From: Marinobacter persicus
GTDB lineage: Bacteria; Pseudomonadota; Gammaproteobacteria; Pseudomonadales; Oleiphilaceae
Direction of reading: 5' to 3'
DNA: 64,000 bases
NCBI RefSeq assembly: GCF_900114155.1
Contig: NZ_FOSC01000008.1
Coordinates: forward strand, 62,001 to 126,000
This document shows positions 36,880 to 46,596 of this stretch, piece after piece. Below the pieces are notes generated by a model that had not been told where the DNA came from, ran no database searches, and saw nothing but the letters and a program-made list of their open reading frames with translations. How positions within the stretch are numbered: position 1 is the stretch's first letter; every line of letters begins with the position of its first letter. Made by a program: the position numbers and the translations under genes.

Positions 36880-38450
36880 GCCGTAACGCTGACCGTCCGA
36901 ACGCCCCGGAGCGCGAGCCTGTGGAGCCGGTGGAACCCGCACCGGCCCGCAAACCGATCTCCACCACCTCGGAGTGGACATTCGACCTGATTCGGGAATA
37001 CAACGAGGAAATCGCCAAGTGCGCCGATGAGTTCGGCCTCGACACCTACCCCAACCAGATCGAGGTGATCAGTGCCGAGCAGATGATGGACGCCTACAGC
37101 TCCGTGGGTATGCCGGTGGGCTACAACCACTGGTCCTTCGGCAAGCAGTTTCTGAACACCGCCAAGGGTTACGAGCGCGGGCAGGTGGGGCTGGCCTATG
37201 AAATCGTCATCAACTCCAATCCCTGCATCGCCTACCTGATGGAGGAAAACACCCTGCCAATGCAGGCCCTGGTCATTGCCCATGCCTGCTATGGCCACAA
37301 CTCCTTCTTCATGGGCAATTATCTGTTCCGCACCTGGACCGACGCCAGCGCCATTATCGACTACCTGGTGTTTGCCCGCACTTACGTGTCCGAATGCGAG
37401 GAGCGCTACGGCGTGGATGCGGTGGAGGAAATCCTGGATTCCTGCCACGCGCTGATGAATTACGGCGTGGACCGTTACAAGCGCCCGCCACCCATCTCCG
37501 CCGCCGAGGAAGCTCGCCGGCAGCAGGAGCGGGAGGAGTACCTGCAACGGCGCCTGAACGATTTGTGGCGCACCATTCCCAGGCCCGAGGAAGACGAAGA
37601 CCCGGCTCACCGTCGGCGCCGTTACCCGGAAGAGCCCCAGGAAAACCTGCTGTACTTCATCGAAAAGAACGCGCCGCTGCTGGAAACCTGGCAGCGGGAA
37701 ATCGTGCGCATCGTGCGCAAGCTGGGTCAGTACTTTTACCCCCAACGCCAGACCCAGGTAATGAACGAGGGCTGGGCCAGCTTCTGGCACTACACCCTGC
37801 TGCACCGCATGTACGACAAGGGCCTGGTGAACGACGGCTTCATGCTGGAATTCCTGCAAAGCCACTCGGCGGTGATCTACCAGCCGCCCTTCGACAGCCC
37901 CTACTACTCCGGCATCAACCCCTACACCCTGGGATTTTCCATTTTCAGCGATCTGCGCCGGATCTGCGAACACCCCACCGACGAGGACCGCGAGTGGTTC
38001 CCGGACATCGCCGGCAGCGACTGGCTGGAAACCCTGCATTTCGCCATGCACAACTTCAAGGACGAGAGCTTTATCCAGCAGTTCCTGTCACCGAAGGTCA
38101 TGCGTGATCTCCGGCTGTTTGCCATCGAAAACGACGAACTGGAAGATCACTACACCGTCACCGCCATCCACGATGACCCTGGCTACCGGCCGCTGCGTGA
38201 GAAACTGGCGCGCCAGTACAACCTCAGTTACCGGGAACCGAACATTCAGGTGTGGAACGTGGATGTCCGTGGCGATCGCTCACTGACTCTGCGGCATGTG
38301 CCGGTGGACCGGGTACCACTGGGCGAGGACACCGAAGAGGTCATTCGTCACGTGCACCGCTTATGGGGCTTTGACGTGCACCTGGAGAGCGTGGACGAAG
38401 GTGTGGTGGTGGAAGAGTTCCACTGCCCGGGCGCAAGACCCGGGCAGTAA
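36876..38450 (+). CDS. SpoVR/YcgB-family protein
   Basis: This 524-residue protein of the YcgB/SpoVR family usually forms the operon prkA-yeaH-ycgB, linked in E. coli to nitrogen-limitation and stationary-phase sigma-S control. Motifs are [20 protein letters not shown], then [19 protein letters not shown], and the tail [20 protein letters not shown]. The gene is full length and its ATG still overlaps the yeaH stop, though the two upstream partners are broken. Whether it keeps a role alone is unknown. Confidence 0.9.
   Translation: MSRNADRPNAPEREPVEPVEPAPARKPISTTSEWTFDLIREYNEEIAKCADEFGLDTYPNQIEVISAEQMMDAYSSVGMPVGYNHWSFGKQFLNTAKGYERGQVGLAYEIVINSNPCIAYLMEENTLPMQALVIAHACYGHNSFFMGNYLFRTWTDASAIIDYLVFARTYVSECEERYGVDAVEEILDSCHALMNYGVDRYKRPPPISAAEEARRQQEREEYLQRRLNDLWRTIPRPEEDEDPAHRRRRYPEEPQENLLYFIEKNAPLLETWQREIVRIVRKLGQYFYPQRQTQVMNEGWASFWHYTLLHRMYDKGLVNDGFMLEFLQSHSAVIYQPPFDSPYYSGINPYTLGFSIFSDLRRICEHPTDEDREWFPDIAGSDWLETLHFAMHNFKDESFIQQFLSPKVMRDLRLFAIENDELEDHYTVTAIHDDPGYRPLREKLARQYNLSYREPNIQVWNVDVRGDRSLTLRHVPVDRVPLGEDTEEVIRHVHRLWGFDVHLESVDEGVVVEEFHCPGARPGQ
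38423..38447. terminator. Hairpin at 3' end of spoVR-like gene
   Basis: CTGCCCGGG and CCCGGGCAG (9-bp perfect arms, 7-base loop) include the final codons of the spoVR-like gene, just before the convergent TrpB2 gene. It probably ends transcription on one or both strands. There is no T-run. Confidence 0.5.
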
Positions 38451-38464
38451 TAGCTGGTCAGTAA

Positions 38465-39823
38465 TCAGGATTTAACGGACGGCAGGCCCGAGAGCGCCAT
38501 GGCCAGTTCCTGGTCATCGTATTCATGGTCACTCAGATCACCGGCGAAGTAAGAGGTGTAGGCCGCCATGTCGAAATGGCCGTGACCACAGAGGTTGAAC
38601 AGGATCACCTCTTCCTTGCCTTCGCGCTTGCAGCGAAGAGCTTCTTCAATAGCGCCCTTGACCGCATGGTTGGCTTCCGGCGCCGGCACAATGCCTTCAT
38701 GGCGGGCAAACAGCACGCCGGCCTCGAAACACTGGCGCTGGGTATAGGCCACGGCATCAAACAGGCCCAGCTCCTTGGCGTGGGACACCAGCGGTGCCAT
38801 GCCGTGGTAGCGCAGGCCGCCGGCGTGGAAGCCGGGCGGGGTGAAGCCCGAGCCCAGGGTGTGCATCTTGGTCATCGGGGTCATCTGGGCGGTATCGCCG
38901 TAATCGTAGGCGTACTTGCCGCGGGTCAGTGTGGGGCAGGCGGACGGTTCCACCGCCACAATACGGGACTTTTCACCCCCGCGCAGGGCGTGCCCCATGA
39001 ACGGGAAAGCCATACCGGCGAAGTTCGAGCCGCCGCCGGTACAGCCCACAATCACATCCGGCCAGCAGTCCGCCATTTCCATCTGTTGCATGGATTCCAG
39101 GCCGATCACCGACTGGTGCAGCAGTACATGATTGAGCACCGAGCCCAGCGCGTATTTGGTGTTGGGGTCTTTGACCGCCAGCTCCACCGCCTCGGAAATG
39201 GCAATGCCCAGACTGCCGGTATGATCCGGGGTTTCCGCCAGCACCTTACGGCCAAACTCGGTCAGATTCGAGGGCGAAGCCACGCAGTTGGCGCCGTAGG
39301 TTTCCATCACCGCCCGGCGATAAGGCTTCTGGTCGTAGGAAACCTTCACCTGGAACACGGTCACGTCCATATCGAACAGCGAACCGGCAAACGACAGCGA
39401 GGTGCCCCACTGCCCGGCCCCGGTTTCCGTGGTCAGGGTACGGATACCCGCCTCCCGGTTATAGAAAGCCTGCGGAATGGCCGAATTGGGTTTGTGACTG
39501 CCAGCCGGGCTTACACCTTCGTACTTGTAAAAAATCTTGGCCGGCGTGCCCAGAGCTTTCTCAAGGCCATGCGCGCGGTACAAAGGTGCCGGACGCCATA
39601 AACGATAAACATCGCGAACCGGCCCGGGAATTTCCACTTCCCGCTCGGTGGTCATTTCCTGCTCGATCAGTGCCCTGGGGAACAAGGGTTCCATGTCATC
39701 GGCGGTGACAGGCTGGTGCGTTCCGGGGTGCAGTACCGGTGGTAACGGCTTCGGCAGGTCGGCCTGAAGGTTATACCAGTACTTCGGCATCTGGTTTTCA
39801 TCAAGAAGGAATTTGGTCTGCAT
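38465..39823 (-). CDS. TrpB2-type pyridoxal-phosphate enzyme
   Basis: The product is 452 residues. It follows the second class of tryptophan synthase beta (TrpB2): RPAPLYRAHGLEKALG, then the PLP lysine in GVSPAGSHKPNSAIPQAFYN. ETGAGQWGTSLSFA, then VGCTGGGSNFAGMAFPFMG, and the late NLCGHGHFDMAAY are also present. No trpA lies nearby, and TrpB2 proteins may make tryptophan from serine and indole without TrpA, or scavenge indole. The gene is alone, convergent with the spoVR-like gene. Confidence 0.9.
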   Translation of the reverse strand: MQTKFLLDENQMPKYWYNLQADLPKPLPPVLHPGTHQPVTADDMEPLFPRALIEQEMTTEREVEIPGPVRDVYRLWRPAPLYRAHGLEKALGTPAKIFYKYEGVSPAGSHKPNSAIPQAFYNREAGIRTLTTETGAGQWGTSLSFAGSLFDMDVTVFQVKVSYDQKPYRRAVMETYGANCVASPSNLTEFGRKVLAETPDHTGSLGIAISEAVELAVKDPNTKYALGSVLNHVLLHQSVIGLESMQQMEMADCWPDVIVGCTGGGSNFAGMAFPFMGHALRGGEKSRIVAVEPSACPTLTRGKYAYDYGDTAQMTPMTKMHTLGSGFTPPGFHAGGLRYHGMAPLVSHAKELGLFDAVAYTQRQCFEAGVLFARHEGIVPAPEANHAVKGAIEEALRCKREGKEEVILFNLCGHGHFDMAAYTSYFAGDLSDHEYDDQELAMALSGLPSVKS

Positions 39824-39861
39824 GGGGTTCCCTGATATTCACTACGGTTAAACTGACACGT

Positions 39862-40299
39862 TCAGGCGATCTGCAGCAGGCGCAACAACTGAGGGCGGTG
39901 ATGACCGCGGATAACATCCGCCAGTGTGTACTTGTCCAGCACTTCCAGAAAAGCCTTGAGGGCTTCATTGAACATGCTTTTCAGACCGCAAACAGGGGTG
40001 ATCTTACAGGCATTTTTTGAGGAGAAACATTCGACGATATTCAGGTCCTGCTCTGTTTCCCGGACCAGGATACCGATATTGATATCTTCAGGCGCCATGT
40101 GCAGGCGCATACCGCCTTTCTTGCCGCGAATAGTCTCGATGTAGCCTTTCTTGTTCAACTGGTGCACCACCTTCATCAGGTGATTCTTGGAAATATCGTA
40201 GCTGTCGGCAATTTCCTGGATGGTCGCCAGTCGCTCGGGCTCGGCGGCCAGATAGATCAGAACCCGAAGGGAATAATCAGTGTAGCGGGTGATGTGCAT
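39862..40299 (-). CDS. nsrR: Nitric-oxide-sensing Rrf2 repressor NsrR
   Basis: The product is 145 residues. The winged helix at the N-terminus (MHITRYTDYSLRVLIYLAAE; ISKNHLMKVVHQLNKKGYI) is followed by the iron-sulfur cysteines Cys91, Cys98 and Cys104 (ECFSSKNACKITPVCGLKS), the NsrR spacing. NO damages the cluster and releases repression of NO-detoxifying genes. The ATG at 40299 has GGAG upstream; four earlier codons are dispensable. ybaN-like and dnr-like genes lie upstream on the same strand. nnrS and a P450 nearby are natural targets, not shown. Confidence 0.9.
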   Translation of the reverse strand: MHITRYTDYSLRVLIYLAAEPERLATIQEIADSYDISKNHLMKVVHQLNKKGYIETIRGKKGGMRLHMAPEDINIGILVRETEQDLNIVECFSSKNACKITPVCGLKSMFNEALKAFLEVLDKYTLADVIRGHHRPQLLRLLQIA

Positions 40300-40323
40300 G
40301 TGCTGCTCCAAAAACGGAAGACG

Positions 40324-40728
40324 TCAACAGGTCGGGCGCGTCAACAAATACGTGGCAACCCCCAGCAAAAACAGCCCCGAAATGGTCAACACCAGCGCCG
40401 GGCTTCCCAGCACCACCAGGGTGCCCCAGCTCACAACCATCATCACACAGGCCAGCCCCTTGGCCCTGGCAGAAATAGCTCTCCGGTGCCGCCAATGCGC
40501 TATGGCGGGGCCGAATGTCGGATGCTGCTCCAGCCACCGGGCAAACGCCGGCGACCCTTTGCTGGCAAAAAACGCCGCCACTATAACAAAGGGCGTTGTC
40601 GGCAAAAGCGGCAGAACCACGCCGGCCAACGCCAACAATGCAAATATATACGCCAGAACCTGGTAACCGGTTTTGCGACTGAACAAACCCACGACCTGCA
40701 CCTCGTGACTGCTCATATAACGCACCAT
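40324..40728 (-). CDS. YbaN-family (DUF454) inner-membrane protein
   Basis: The product is 134 residues. VLPLLPTTPFVIVAAFFASK and FARWLEQHPTFGPAIAHWRH are the DUF454 hallmarks, with two or three membrane helices. An AAGGG ribosome site precedes the ATG at 40728. Function is unknown; in many genomes it sits by respiratory or NO-related genes. Here it lies between nsrR and a Dnr-like regulator. Confidence 0.83.
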   Translation of the reverse strand: MVRYMSSHEVQVVGLFSRKTGYQVLAYIFALLALAGVVLPLLPTTPFVIVAAFFASKGSPAFARWLEQHPTFGPAIAHWRHRRAISARAKGLACVMMVVSWGTLVVLGSPALVLTISGLFLLGVATYLLTRPTC

Positions 40729-40761
40729 TCTACCCTTATTTGTTACGCAAAATCACATACC

Positions 40762-41511
40762 CTACTGGCAAATATCCAGCAGTTTGCTTGGTTCGGGAAT
40801 AAACAGACGACAACGGTCCACCCTGATCAGCCCGCTGGCTTTCAAGTCAGCCAGGATGCGCGAGAAGGTTTCCGGCTGCATCGCCAGGCGCGAGGCGACC
40901 AGCCGTTTCGGTAGAGGCAGCTCCACTTCCGTCTCCCGGTCACAACCTTCAGGCAACAAATCAATCAGATACCGGACCAGCCTTTCCCGGGCATTTTGCA
41001 CGGTCATGATTTCCAGATCATGGAAACGGCTGACCGCCCGGCTGGCGTAATGACTCAGCGCAGCCCGGGCGTATTCGGGATTGCGGTCCAGCAAATCCCG
41101 GTAGGCCTTGATCGGGATCATCAACACCTCACTGGATTTCAGCGCCTCGGCGTAGCACGCGTAACGGGCCGGCTCGGCATAAATCATCACCTCGGCAAAA
41201 CAGTCGCCCGGTGCGATACTGTCCAGAGTGCGGTCAATACCTGAGGAATCAAGCCGGTACAACCGCAACTGTCCTGAAATCACGAAGAAAAAATGGTGGG
41301 CGGGCATGTCCTGTCGGTAAAGCAGTTGATGATGCCCCAGCACCAGCCTGCGGGATTGCCCAACCAGGTCCGCAACATCATCCGGAGCCATGGCCCGGAA
41401 CATGGTGTGCTCGCACAGGGCCTCCAGGTCATCGTAATCGCCCAGCGCTTCATTAACCGCCACCAGAAGGGGTTTGGCGTAGTGACTGTCCGCAGCTTGA
41501 GTCATTACCAT
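40762..41511 (-). CDS. dnr: Crp/Fnr-family regulator, Dnr-like
   Basis: The product is 249 residues with a cyclic-nucleotide-like sensor domain (LVLGHHQLLYRQDMPAHHFF; GDCFAEVMIYAEPARYACYA) and a C-terminal winged helix KRLVASRLAMQPETFSRILA. The cysteines that hold the FNR 4Fe-4S cluster at the N-terminus are lacking, which fits Dnr (heme, NO-responsive) rather than FNR. Dnr activates denitrification genes at TTGAC/T-N4-A/GTCAA sites. The start at 41511 is one of three close in-frame ATGs. The NarK-type gene lies next to it, same strand. Confidence 0.75.
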   Translation of the reverse strand: MVMTQAADSHYAKPLLVAVNEALGDYDDLEALCEHTMFRAMAPDDVADLVGQSRRLVLGHHQLLYRQDMPAHHFFFVISGQLRLYRLDSSGIDRTLDSIAPGDCFAEVMIYAEPARYACYAEALKSSEVLMIPIKAYRDLLDRNPEYARAALSHYASRAVSRFHDLEIMTVQNARERLVRYLIDLLPEGCDRETEVELPLPKRLVASRLAMQPETFSRILADLKASGLIRVDRCRLFIPEPSKLLDICQ

Positions 41512-41620
41512 GGTTTGGCCTCTTATTTCATGCATTAATAATGTTTGTTATTGAATAGTAGAAGGCAATTGAGCAAAAATCGCTCCCCCTGTAGAGGTAG
41601 ATGTCCGCCCTGGTGTCCCG

Positions 41621-42919
41621 TTATGGCACTCCGGCACACCTCTGGCTAACCTCCTCCCCCCTGGTGCGCCAGACAAACAGCAGCAAGCTGCCACCGAACA
41701 GGCCGAACAACACCATGAAGACCGCCGTACGTACGCCTACCCACTGGTTGATGGCACCGAACAGCAACGACAACACAAATGCCACCGAGCAGGCCACCAC
41801 CAGCAAAAAGCCCGCGAACAACGCAGCATCGGTACGATTTTCCAGAATCACGCTCCGCTGCGTGCTACCCATCACACACCCCATGGCCACCCCCAGCACC
41901 ACAACCAGTGCCACCGCGAGAACCAACGGCAAGGCGAAATTCACCACGATGACCGAATCAATGCCCCGAATCAGCATGGTCATGGGCGGGTACGAGAGAA
42001 CAAACAAGGCCACCAGACAAAGCGCCAACGCCCACTTGGTTACCCGCCCACTGCCGATTCGGTCAGACAACCAGCCACCCGCCACCTGGGCGATCGCGCC
42101 CGGCAGGATGAACCACTGAGCCATGCCCGCGCCGGTTTCCAGCTGCAACTCAAACTGGGATGACAGAAAATCCGGCAGCCACACCGCCAGCGCAAAAAAA
42201 CTGCCGGCGACAAGACCAAAATGCAGTGCCATTTGCAGAGTGTGGCCCTGTTTCAGCAAACAATAGAAACGAAGTCGGGAAGTTTCGTGTACCGGCTGCG
42301 CAGACCTAGGTTCCGGCGAAGTCAGTAGCAATAGCAAGGCAATCAGCAGCAAAAGAACAATCAGATAGGCAATCGGTACGCCCTGCCACGAGAACGCCTC
42401 ATGGAACACCGGCACCAGAAAATAACTAATGCCGGCGCCGGTAACCCCGGCTCCGAAAATCCCCAGAACCAGCCCGAGATGACGGCGATCACAGTGAGCG
42501 ATCACAAATTGCAGGCCGGCACTGTAAAATCCGCCGGCAAACCCCAGCCCGGTTGCCACCACCAGGTAACCATAATAACTGCTGGTGGCCAGCAGCAGCG
42601 CCATACACAGGGCCAGCCCGACCAGACACCAGAGCATTACGCGGCGGGCGCCGTAACGGTGTGCAGCCAGCCCGGCCGGCATGGCCATGAGCGCGCTGGA
42701 CAACATGGGCACCGACAACAACAGCCCAAACTGGATGCTGTTCAGCTCCAGTCCCTCACGCATATGAACACCGGCTACCGCAAACAGCGTCCAACAGCCT
42801 GCCGCAATGACAAAGCCGATCACCGCCAACGGCAAGACCACCGCCAGCGATGCCAGTTTGTCATCATCGTCTGCCAGACTTTGCAAAGCGAGCCCCCAGC
42901 GTAAAAAACCAGCGAACAT
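41621..42919 (-). CDS. Nitrate/nitrite MFS transporter (NarK-like)
   Basis: This 432-residue protein has 12 membrane helices of the MFS fold. VPMLSSALMAMPAGLAAHRYG and the late GGWLSDRIGSGRVTKWALAL fit nitrate/nitrite porters, as does the GLGFAGGFYSAGLQFVIAH region. The neighbourhood (narXL, dnr, nsrR) supports nitrate or nitrite transport. It is divergent from narX across 158 bases. No nitrate reductase structural genes are in the window. Substrate direction cannot be told. Confidence 0.78.
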   Translation of the reverse strand: MFAGFLRWGLALQSLADDDDKLASLAVVLPLAVIGFVIAAGCWTLFAVAGVHMREGLELNSIQFGLLLSVPMLSSALMAMPAGLAAHRYGARRVMLWCLVGLALCMALLLATSSYYGYLVVATGLGFAGGFYSAGLQFVIAHCDRRHLGLVLGIFGAGVTGAGISYFLVPVFHEAFSWQGVPIAYLIVLLLLIALLLLLTSPEPRSAQPVHETSRLRFYCLLKQGHTLQMALHFGLVAGSFFALAVWLPDFLSSQFELQLETGAGMAQWFILPGAIAQVAGGWLSDRIGSGRVTKWALALCLVALFVLSYPPMTMLIRGIDSVIVVNFALPLVLAVALVVVLGVAMGCVMGSTQRSVILENRTDAALFAGFLLVVACSVAFVLSLLFGAINQWVGVRTAVFMVLFGLFGGSLLLFVWRTRGEEVSQRCAGVP

Positions 42920-43077
42920 TGTCAGATGTCACAACAATCCCGGTCAAAAGCTATAACGGGTTACCAACCATGGGGGTAATTGACTATCCTGAAAGAGGTA
43001 CTAAAACAACAGGTTTTCGGACATACTTTCGCGCGCAAGGGCCAAATCATCATCTCTGTATTCAGGCTAAAGCTGTT

Positions 43078-44931
43078 ATGACCTCAAAGCACCCCCTGGT
43101 AAACAGGGTCGCCGTTGTAATCGGCGCCATACTGCTGACCGCTCTGGTCGGCATGGCCAGTACCCTGGCGGTTTCCACAAGCATCGAGGGCAATGCCACG
43201 GCCATCAACAAGGCGGGCGCTCTGCGCCTCGGAGCGTTTGAGCTGGTCTCGCGCTCGGCAGCCAGGGAAACTCGGGGCAATGACGAGGTTCAGAAGCTGA
43301 TACAGGATTACAACCAGAAACTGGAGTCCAACGCGATCACCGGCTCCATCCCCCGCACCGAAGACCACCCTCTGGCCCGTCAATACCAGCAAGTCCGGCA
43401 AACCTGGCAATCTCTGCTCAAACCGGCCATTGAGTTTCACCAGGCAGGCACCCCGGTGACCCGTGAAATGATGGCTGCAGCCGAGCACTACATCGGTGAA
43501 GTGAACTCACTCGTCACCATGCTCGAACACCGCACAGAGGCACGCATTGACCTGCTGCACCTGATCCAGATCAGCAGCATGGTGTTCTCGGTACTGATCG
43601 TTAGCGCCCTGTTTGTTGATCTCCGGAACCGGGTCATCAAACCACTGCGCAAACTGGTTTATATCGCCGGCGCCGTGGGTGAAAAAGACTTCTCCCACAA
43701 GGCAAAGCTCAAGGGTAGCGACGAACTGGCACGCCTGGGCAACGCCTTTGACCAGATGACCGACCAGCTGGCACAAACCTACCAACAGCTTGAGAGCCAG
43801 GCGAGGGAAAAAACCCGGGAACTGGAAGTCAGCCATTCCGCCTTGCAGGTCATGCATTCGGCCAGCCGCAACCTGTTTGCCAACCATGATTTGTGCGGCG
43901 GGTCGATCCCCATGCTGCAGGAACTTGAACGCCTGCTAGGCATTGGGCCCATTCGCCTGTACCTGCACGACAAGGAGTCGGAGCAACCGGTTGAAGCGGT
44001 GACCACGGCAACCGATGAGCGGCCCTTTTACTGCAGGGATCACCATTGCACGGCCTGCCTGGTCACCCCCGAACAGCTGGACGAACTCCCCCTACCCGGC
44101 AATGATGGGCGCCGACTGCTGCTGCCCATACGCACACCAGGGCAGATTCTCGGCACCCTGGAAGTCTGGTACCCCGCAGAACAGGGTTTACCGGCCACCG
44201 CCCGCCGCCTGCTGGAAACCCTGAGCGACCAACTGGCCACCGCGATTTACCTGGAAAAACAGATCACCGAAGAGCAGCAACAAACCCTGGCCGAAGAACG
44301 CACGGTGATTGCCCGTGAGCTGCACGACTCCCTGGCACAGTCGCTTTCCTACCTGAAAATGCAGGTGGCCCGCATGCGGCGCCTGAACATTGAAGGCGAC
44401 CAGAAAGCCATGCACGACGACATCCTCGATGAGCTCAGCACCGGCCTGAACAGCGCCTACCGCCAACTGCGGGAGCTGTTGGCCACGTTCCGCCTGAAGC
44501 TGGACACGCCGGACCTGCTCACCGCCCTGCGCAAAACCATTGATGAATTTACCGAGAGGCTCGGGCACCCGGTGGCTCTGGACTACAACCTGCCGCCGCA
44601 AACCCTCTCGCCCAATGAAGAAATTCACACCCTGCAGATCATCCGCGAGGCCCTGGCCAATGCGGTCAAGCATGCCGAAGCGAAAGAAATCAGCGTGGCC
44701 GTTCTGTTTGAAACCCCCGCCGTGAAAGTACGGATACAGGACGATGGCAAAGGGCTGCCAGGCACCGGGCAACCGGTGAATCACTATGGCATGGTGATCA
44801 TGCAGGACCGGGCCCGCACCCTCGGCGGTCAGGTACAAGTACAAAACCGGGATGAAGGCGGCGTGGCAGTCACGCTATCCTTCGTTCCCAAGAGCCGGAA
44901 CCTGATTTCCACCGACACAACCACCGCTTAG
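43078..44931 (+). CDS. narX: Nitrate/nitrite sensor kinase NarX-like
   Basis: This 617-residue membrane kinase has a transmembrane helix (about 8-30) and a periplasmic sensor with the P-box-like [20 protein letters not shown] second helix near 165-182 and a HAMP domain follow. A central part has a cysteine group [14 protein letters not shown], and then a HisKA_3 kinase with [18 protein letters not shown] (His phosphorylation site) and a C-terminal ATPase ([12 protein letters not shown]). The ATG at 43078 begins the first helix. narL follows after 26 bases. The upstream gap contains NarL-like heptamers (TACCAAC, AGAGGTA). Confidence 0.87.
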   Translation: MTSKHPLVNRVAVVIGAILLTALVGMASTLAVSTSIEGNATAINKAGALRLGAFELVSRSAARETRGNDEVQKLIQDYNQKLESNAITGSIPRTEDHPLARQYQQVRQTWQSLLKPAIEFHQAGTPVTREMMAAAEHYIGEVNSLVTMLEHRTEARIDLLHLIQISSMVFSVLIVSALFVDLRNRVIKPLRKLVYIAGAVGEKDFSHKAKLKGSDELARLGNAFDQMTDQLAQTYQQLESQAREKTRELEVSHSALQVMHSASRNLFANHDLCGGSIPMLQELERLLGIGPIRLYLHDKESEQPVEAVTTATDERPFYCRDHHCTACLVTPEQLDELPLPGNDGRRLLLPIRTPGQILGTLEVWYPAEQGLPATARRLLETLSDQLATAIYLEKQITEEQQQTLAEERTVIARELHDSLAQSLSYLKMQVARMRRLNIEGDQKAMHDDILDELSTGLNSAYRQLRELLATFRLKLDTPDLLTALRKTIDEFTERLGHPVALDYNLPPQTLSPNEEIHTLQIIREALANAVKHAEAKEISVAVLFETPAVKVRIQDDGKGLPGTGQPVNHYGMVIMQDRARTLGGQVQVQNRDEGGVAVTLSFVPKSRNLISTDTTTA

Positions 44932-44957
44932 CGCCAGCAACACCGAAGAGAGACCAC

Positions 44958-45617
44958 ATGGCAGAAACACCCGCGACTATCCTGTTGATTGATGACCACC
45001 CGATGTTGCGCCAGGGCATCAAACAACTGGTGAACATGGAAGATGACATGATGATTGCCGGCGAAGCCAGCAATGCCGCCGATGGTATCCGGATGGCCGA
45101 GGAGCTGGAACCCGACCTGATCCTGATGGACCTGAACATGCCAGAAATGGATGGTATCCAGGCGCTTCGTGCCCTGCGCGAGCGCAACATCAGTTCGCGC
45201 ATTGTCATGTTCACCGTCTCGGATCAGGAAGAAGACGTGGTTGCGGCCCTGCGCGCCGGTGCCGATGGCTACCTGCTCAAGGACATGGAGCCGGAAGACA
45301 TGATCGCCCAGCTGCACCAGGCCGCCACAGGCAAAATGGTGATCAGTGACCGCCTGACAACCCTGCTGGCCGAAGCCCTTCGCTCCAACAAACCCCGGCA
45401 GGCCTCACGCCCGGATTTCGACAGCCTGACCCCGCGGGAGAAGGACATTCTTCGACTGATTGCCGAGGGTCTGTCGAACAAGATGATCGGCCGCAAACTC
45501 GACATCAGCGATGGCACCGTGAAAGTGCACGTCAAACACCTGCTGAAGAAACTGAACCTGCGCTCCCGGGTGGAAGTAGCTGTCTGGGCAGTGGAGGAAG
45601 GCTTTCACCGGGCCTGA
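44958..45617 (+). CDS. narL: Nitrate/nitrite response regulator NarL
   Basis: The product is 219 residues. The receiver domain ([17 protein letters not shown]; phosphoryl Asp58 in [24 protein letters not shown] loop) is followed by a LuxR-type helix-turn-helix ([40 protein letters not shown]). It binds TACYYMT-type heptamers to turn on nitrate respiration and repress alternatives. It is coupled with narX. Predicted binding sites occur before ubiUV. Confidence 0.94.
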   Translation: MAETPATILLIDDHPMLRQGIKQLVNMEDDMMIAGEASNAADGIRMAEELEPDLILMDLNMPEMDGIQALRALRERNISSRIVMFTVSDQEEDVVAALRAGADGYLLKDMEPEDMIAQLHQAATGKMVISDRLTTLLAEALRSNKPRQASRPDFDSLTPREKDILRLIAEGLSNKMIGRKLDISDGTVKVHVKHLLKKLNLRSRVEVAVWAVEEGFHRA

Positions 45618-45634
45618 AGCCAGCAAGGCGGCAA

Positions 45635-45648
45635 CTGAGTTATATCAA
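45635..45648. promoter_or_regulatory. FNR/Dnr-type box before ubiT
   Basis: CTGAG-TTAT-ATCAA matches the TTGAT-N4-ATCAA pattern in eight of ten positions and lies 59 bases before the ubiT start, a position compatible with activation. It would link anaerobic quinone synthesis to oxygen or NO control. One imperfect half-site keeps confidence moderate. Confidence 0.45.
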
Positions 45649-45706
45649 ACCGGTTGTCGCCAATTTTCGATACTCTGGGCACAACACCCCATGTCCGGAG
45701 ATTGCC

Positions 45707-46228
45707 ATGCCGCTGTCTTTGCCCCGCACACTGCCCCGTATGCCCGAGTTGTCCGCCCCTTCATCCGGCGGCCTGCTTGATCAGTCCATTGCCCTGCTCG
45801 GCGAGTACCTGCCCTCGCCCCTGCCATTGCTGGGCGGCATCGACCGGCGCCTGCCACTGGCCATCAAACGCCGGGCCGTGGAGCCGTCGCTGAACCGGCT
45901 GTTTCAGGAAGCCATTGCCGACGGCGATTTTGATGACTTCGAAGACCGCCGCATTCGCCTGGAAGTCACCGGTGGTCATCCGGGCCTGACACTGGGTTTT
46001 CAGAACAACAGGCTGCGCGTGCTGACAGGCCCCGGCGAAGCCACCATCCGGGGCTCACTGGCGGCCTTCAAAACCCTGGCCGAACGCAAACAGGACCCGG
46101 ACCAGCTGTTTTTTCAGCGCCGCCTGGTCATTGAAGGCGACACCGAACTGGGCCTTGCCCTGAAGAACCTGCTGGACAGCCTGGAGTGGGATATCAGCCT
46201 GAAACAACTACTGTTCCACGCCGGCTAA
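45707..46228 (+). CDS. ubiT: Anaerobic ubiquinone biosynthesis factor UbiT
   Basis: This 173-residue SCP2-type lipid-binding protein has RRLPLAIKRRAVEPSLNRLF and the signature RRLVIEGDTELGLALKNLLD, typical of UbiT (YhbT). UbiT, UbiU and UbiV allow oxygen-independent ubiquinone synthesis, needed for nitrate respiration. ubiV and ubiU are 6 kb away in the same window. It is one gene after narL with an FNR-type box in front. Confidence 0.88.
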   Translation: MPLSLPRTLPRMPELSAPSSGGLLDQSIALLGEYLPSPLPLLGGIDRRLPLAIKRRAVEPSLNRLFQEAIADGDFDDFEDRRIRLEVTGGHPGLTLGFQNNRLRVLTGPGEATIRGSLAAFKTLAERKQDPDQLFFQRRLVIEGDTELGLALKNLLDSLEWDISLKQLLFHAG

Positions 46229-46235
46229 CAGGGGC

Positions 46236-46439
46236 TCAGCTAACCGGCCGCTCCTCTTTGAACCCCATCTTTTTGAGGATCACCATCGCCGGACACCATT
46301 TGGTGAAGGCAGACTGGATCAGATTCAGGGCAATAAAGCCGGTGAACAAAAGCCAGTAGGGGCTCACATAGTGGGCCAGCAGGATGGAAATCAGCGTAAA
46401 CACGCCGGCTATCAGGCGAAGGCCTTCGTTGACAGTCAT
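46236..46439 (-). CDS. DUF2892 (YgaP-like) inner-membrane protein
   Basis: The product is 67 residues with two helices (LRLIAGVFTLISILLAHYV; WLLFTGFIALNLIQSAF) and the family motif TKWCPAMVILKKMGFK. DUF2892 domains often go with rhodanese or sulfur/NO genes. It is convergent with ubiT and divergent from the P450. A clear TATAAT and an operator-like palindrome precede it. Confidence 0.8.
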   Translation of the reverse strand: MTVNEGLRLIAGVFTLISILLAHYVSPYWLLFTGFIALNLIQSAFTKWCPAMVILKKMGFKEERPVS

Positions 46440-46459
46440 ACCGCACCTCCAGATAGAAA

Positions 46460-46482
46460 TTTAGTTATGCCTAAACATTATA
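46460..46482 (-). promoter_or_regulatory. Promoter and palindromic operator of DUF2892 gene
   Basis: On the minus strand TATAAT (46477-46482) is followed by an inverted repeat whose arms, read on the plus strand, are TTTAG at 46460-46464 and CTAAA at 46471-46475. The palindrome overlaps the likely start of transcription, so a repressor bound there would block the promoter. The protein that binds is not identified; its shape resembles sites of small sulfur- or metal-sensing ArsR repressors. Confidence 0.4.
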
Positions 46483-46596
46483 TAGCATAACCCACAATTC
46501 AAATCATTGACGCCAGCGGAACTTGACCGATCTTCAGGATGAGAATGGGCAAAGCCGTTATGATGCTGATTCAAACAGCACAGAGGAGGCCATGGC

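Noticed and set aside
42920..43077. Full NarL 7-2-7 site before narX
   Set aside because: Heptamer-like TACCAAC, GGGGGTA and AGAGGTA occur, but the first two are three bases apart and none forms the preferred 7-2-7 pair.
46540..46560. Dnr box before the P450 gene (TTGAC-CGAT-CTTCA)
   Set aside because: The second half matches the consensus in only two of five places, too weak to list.
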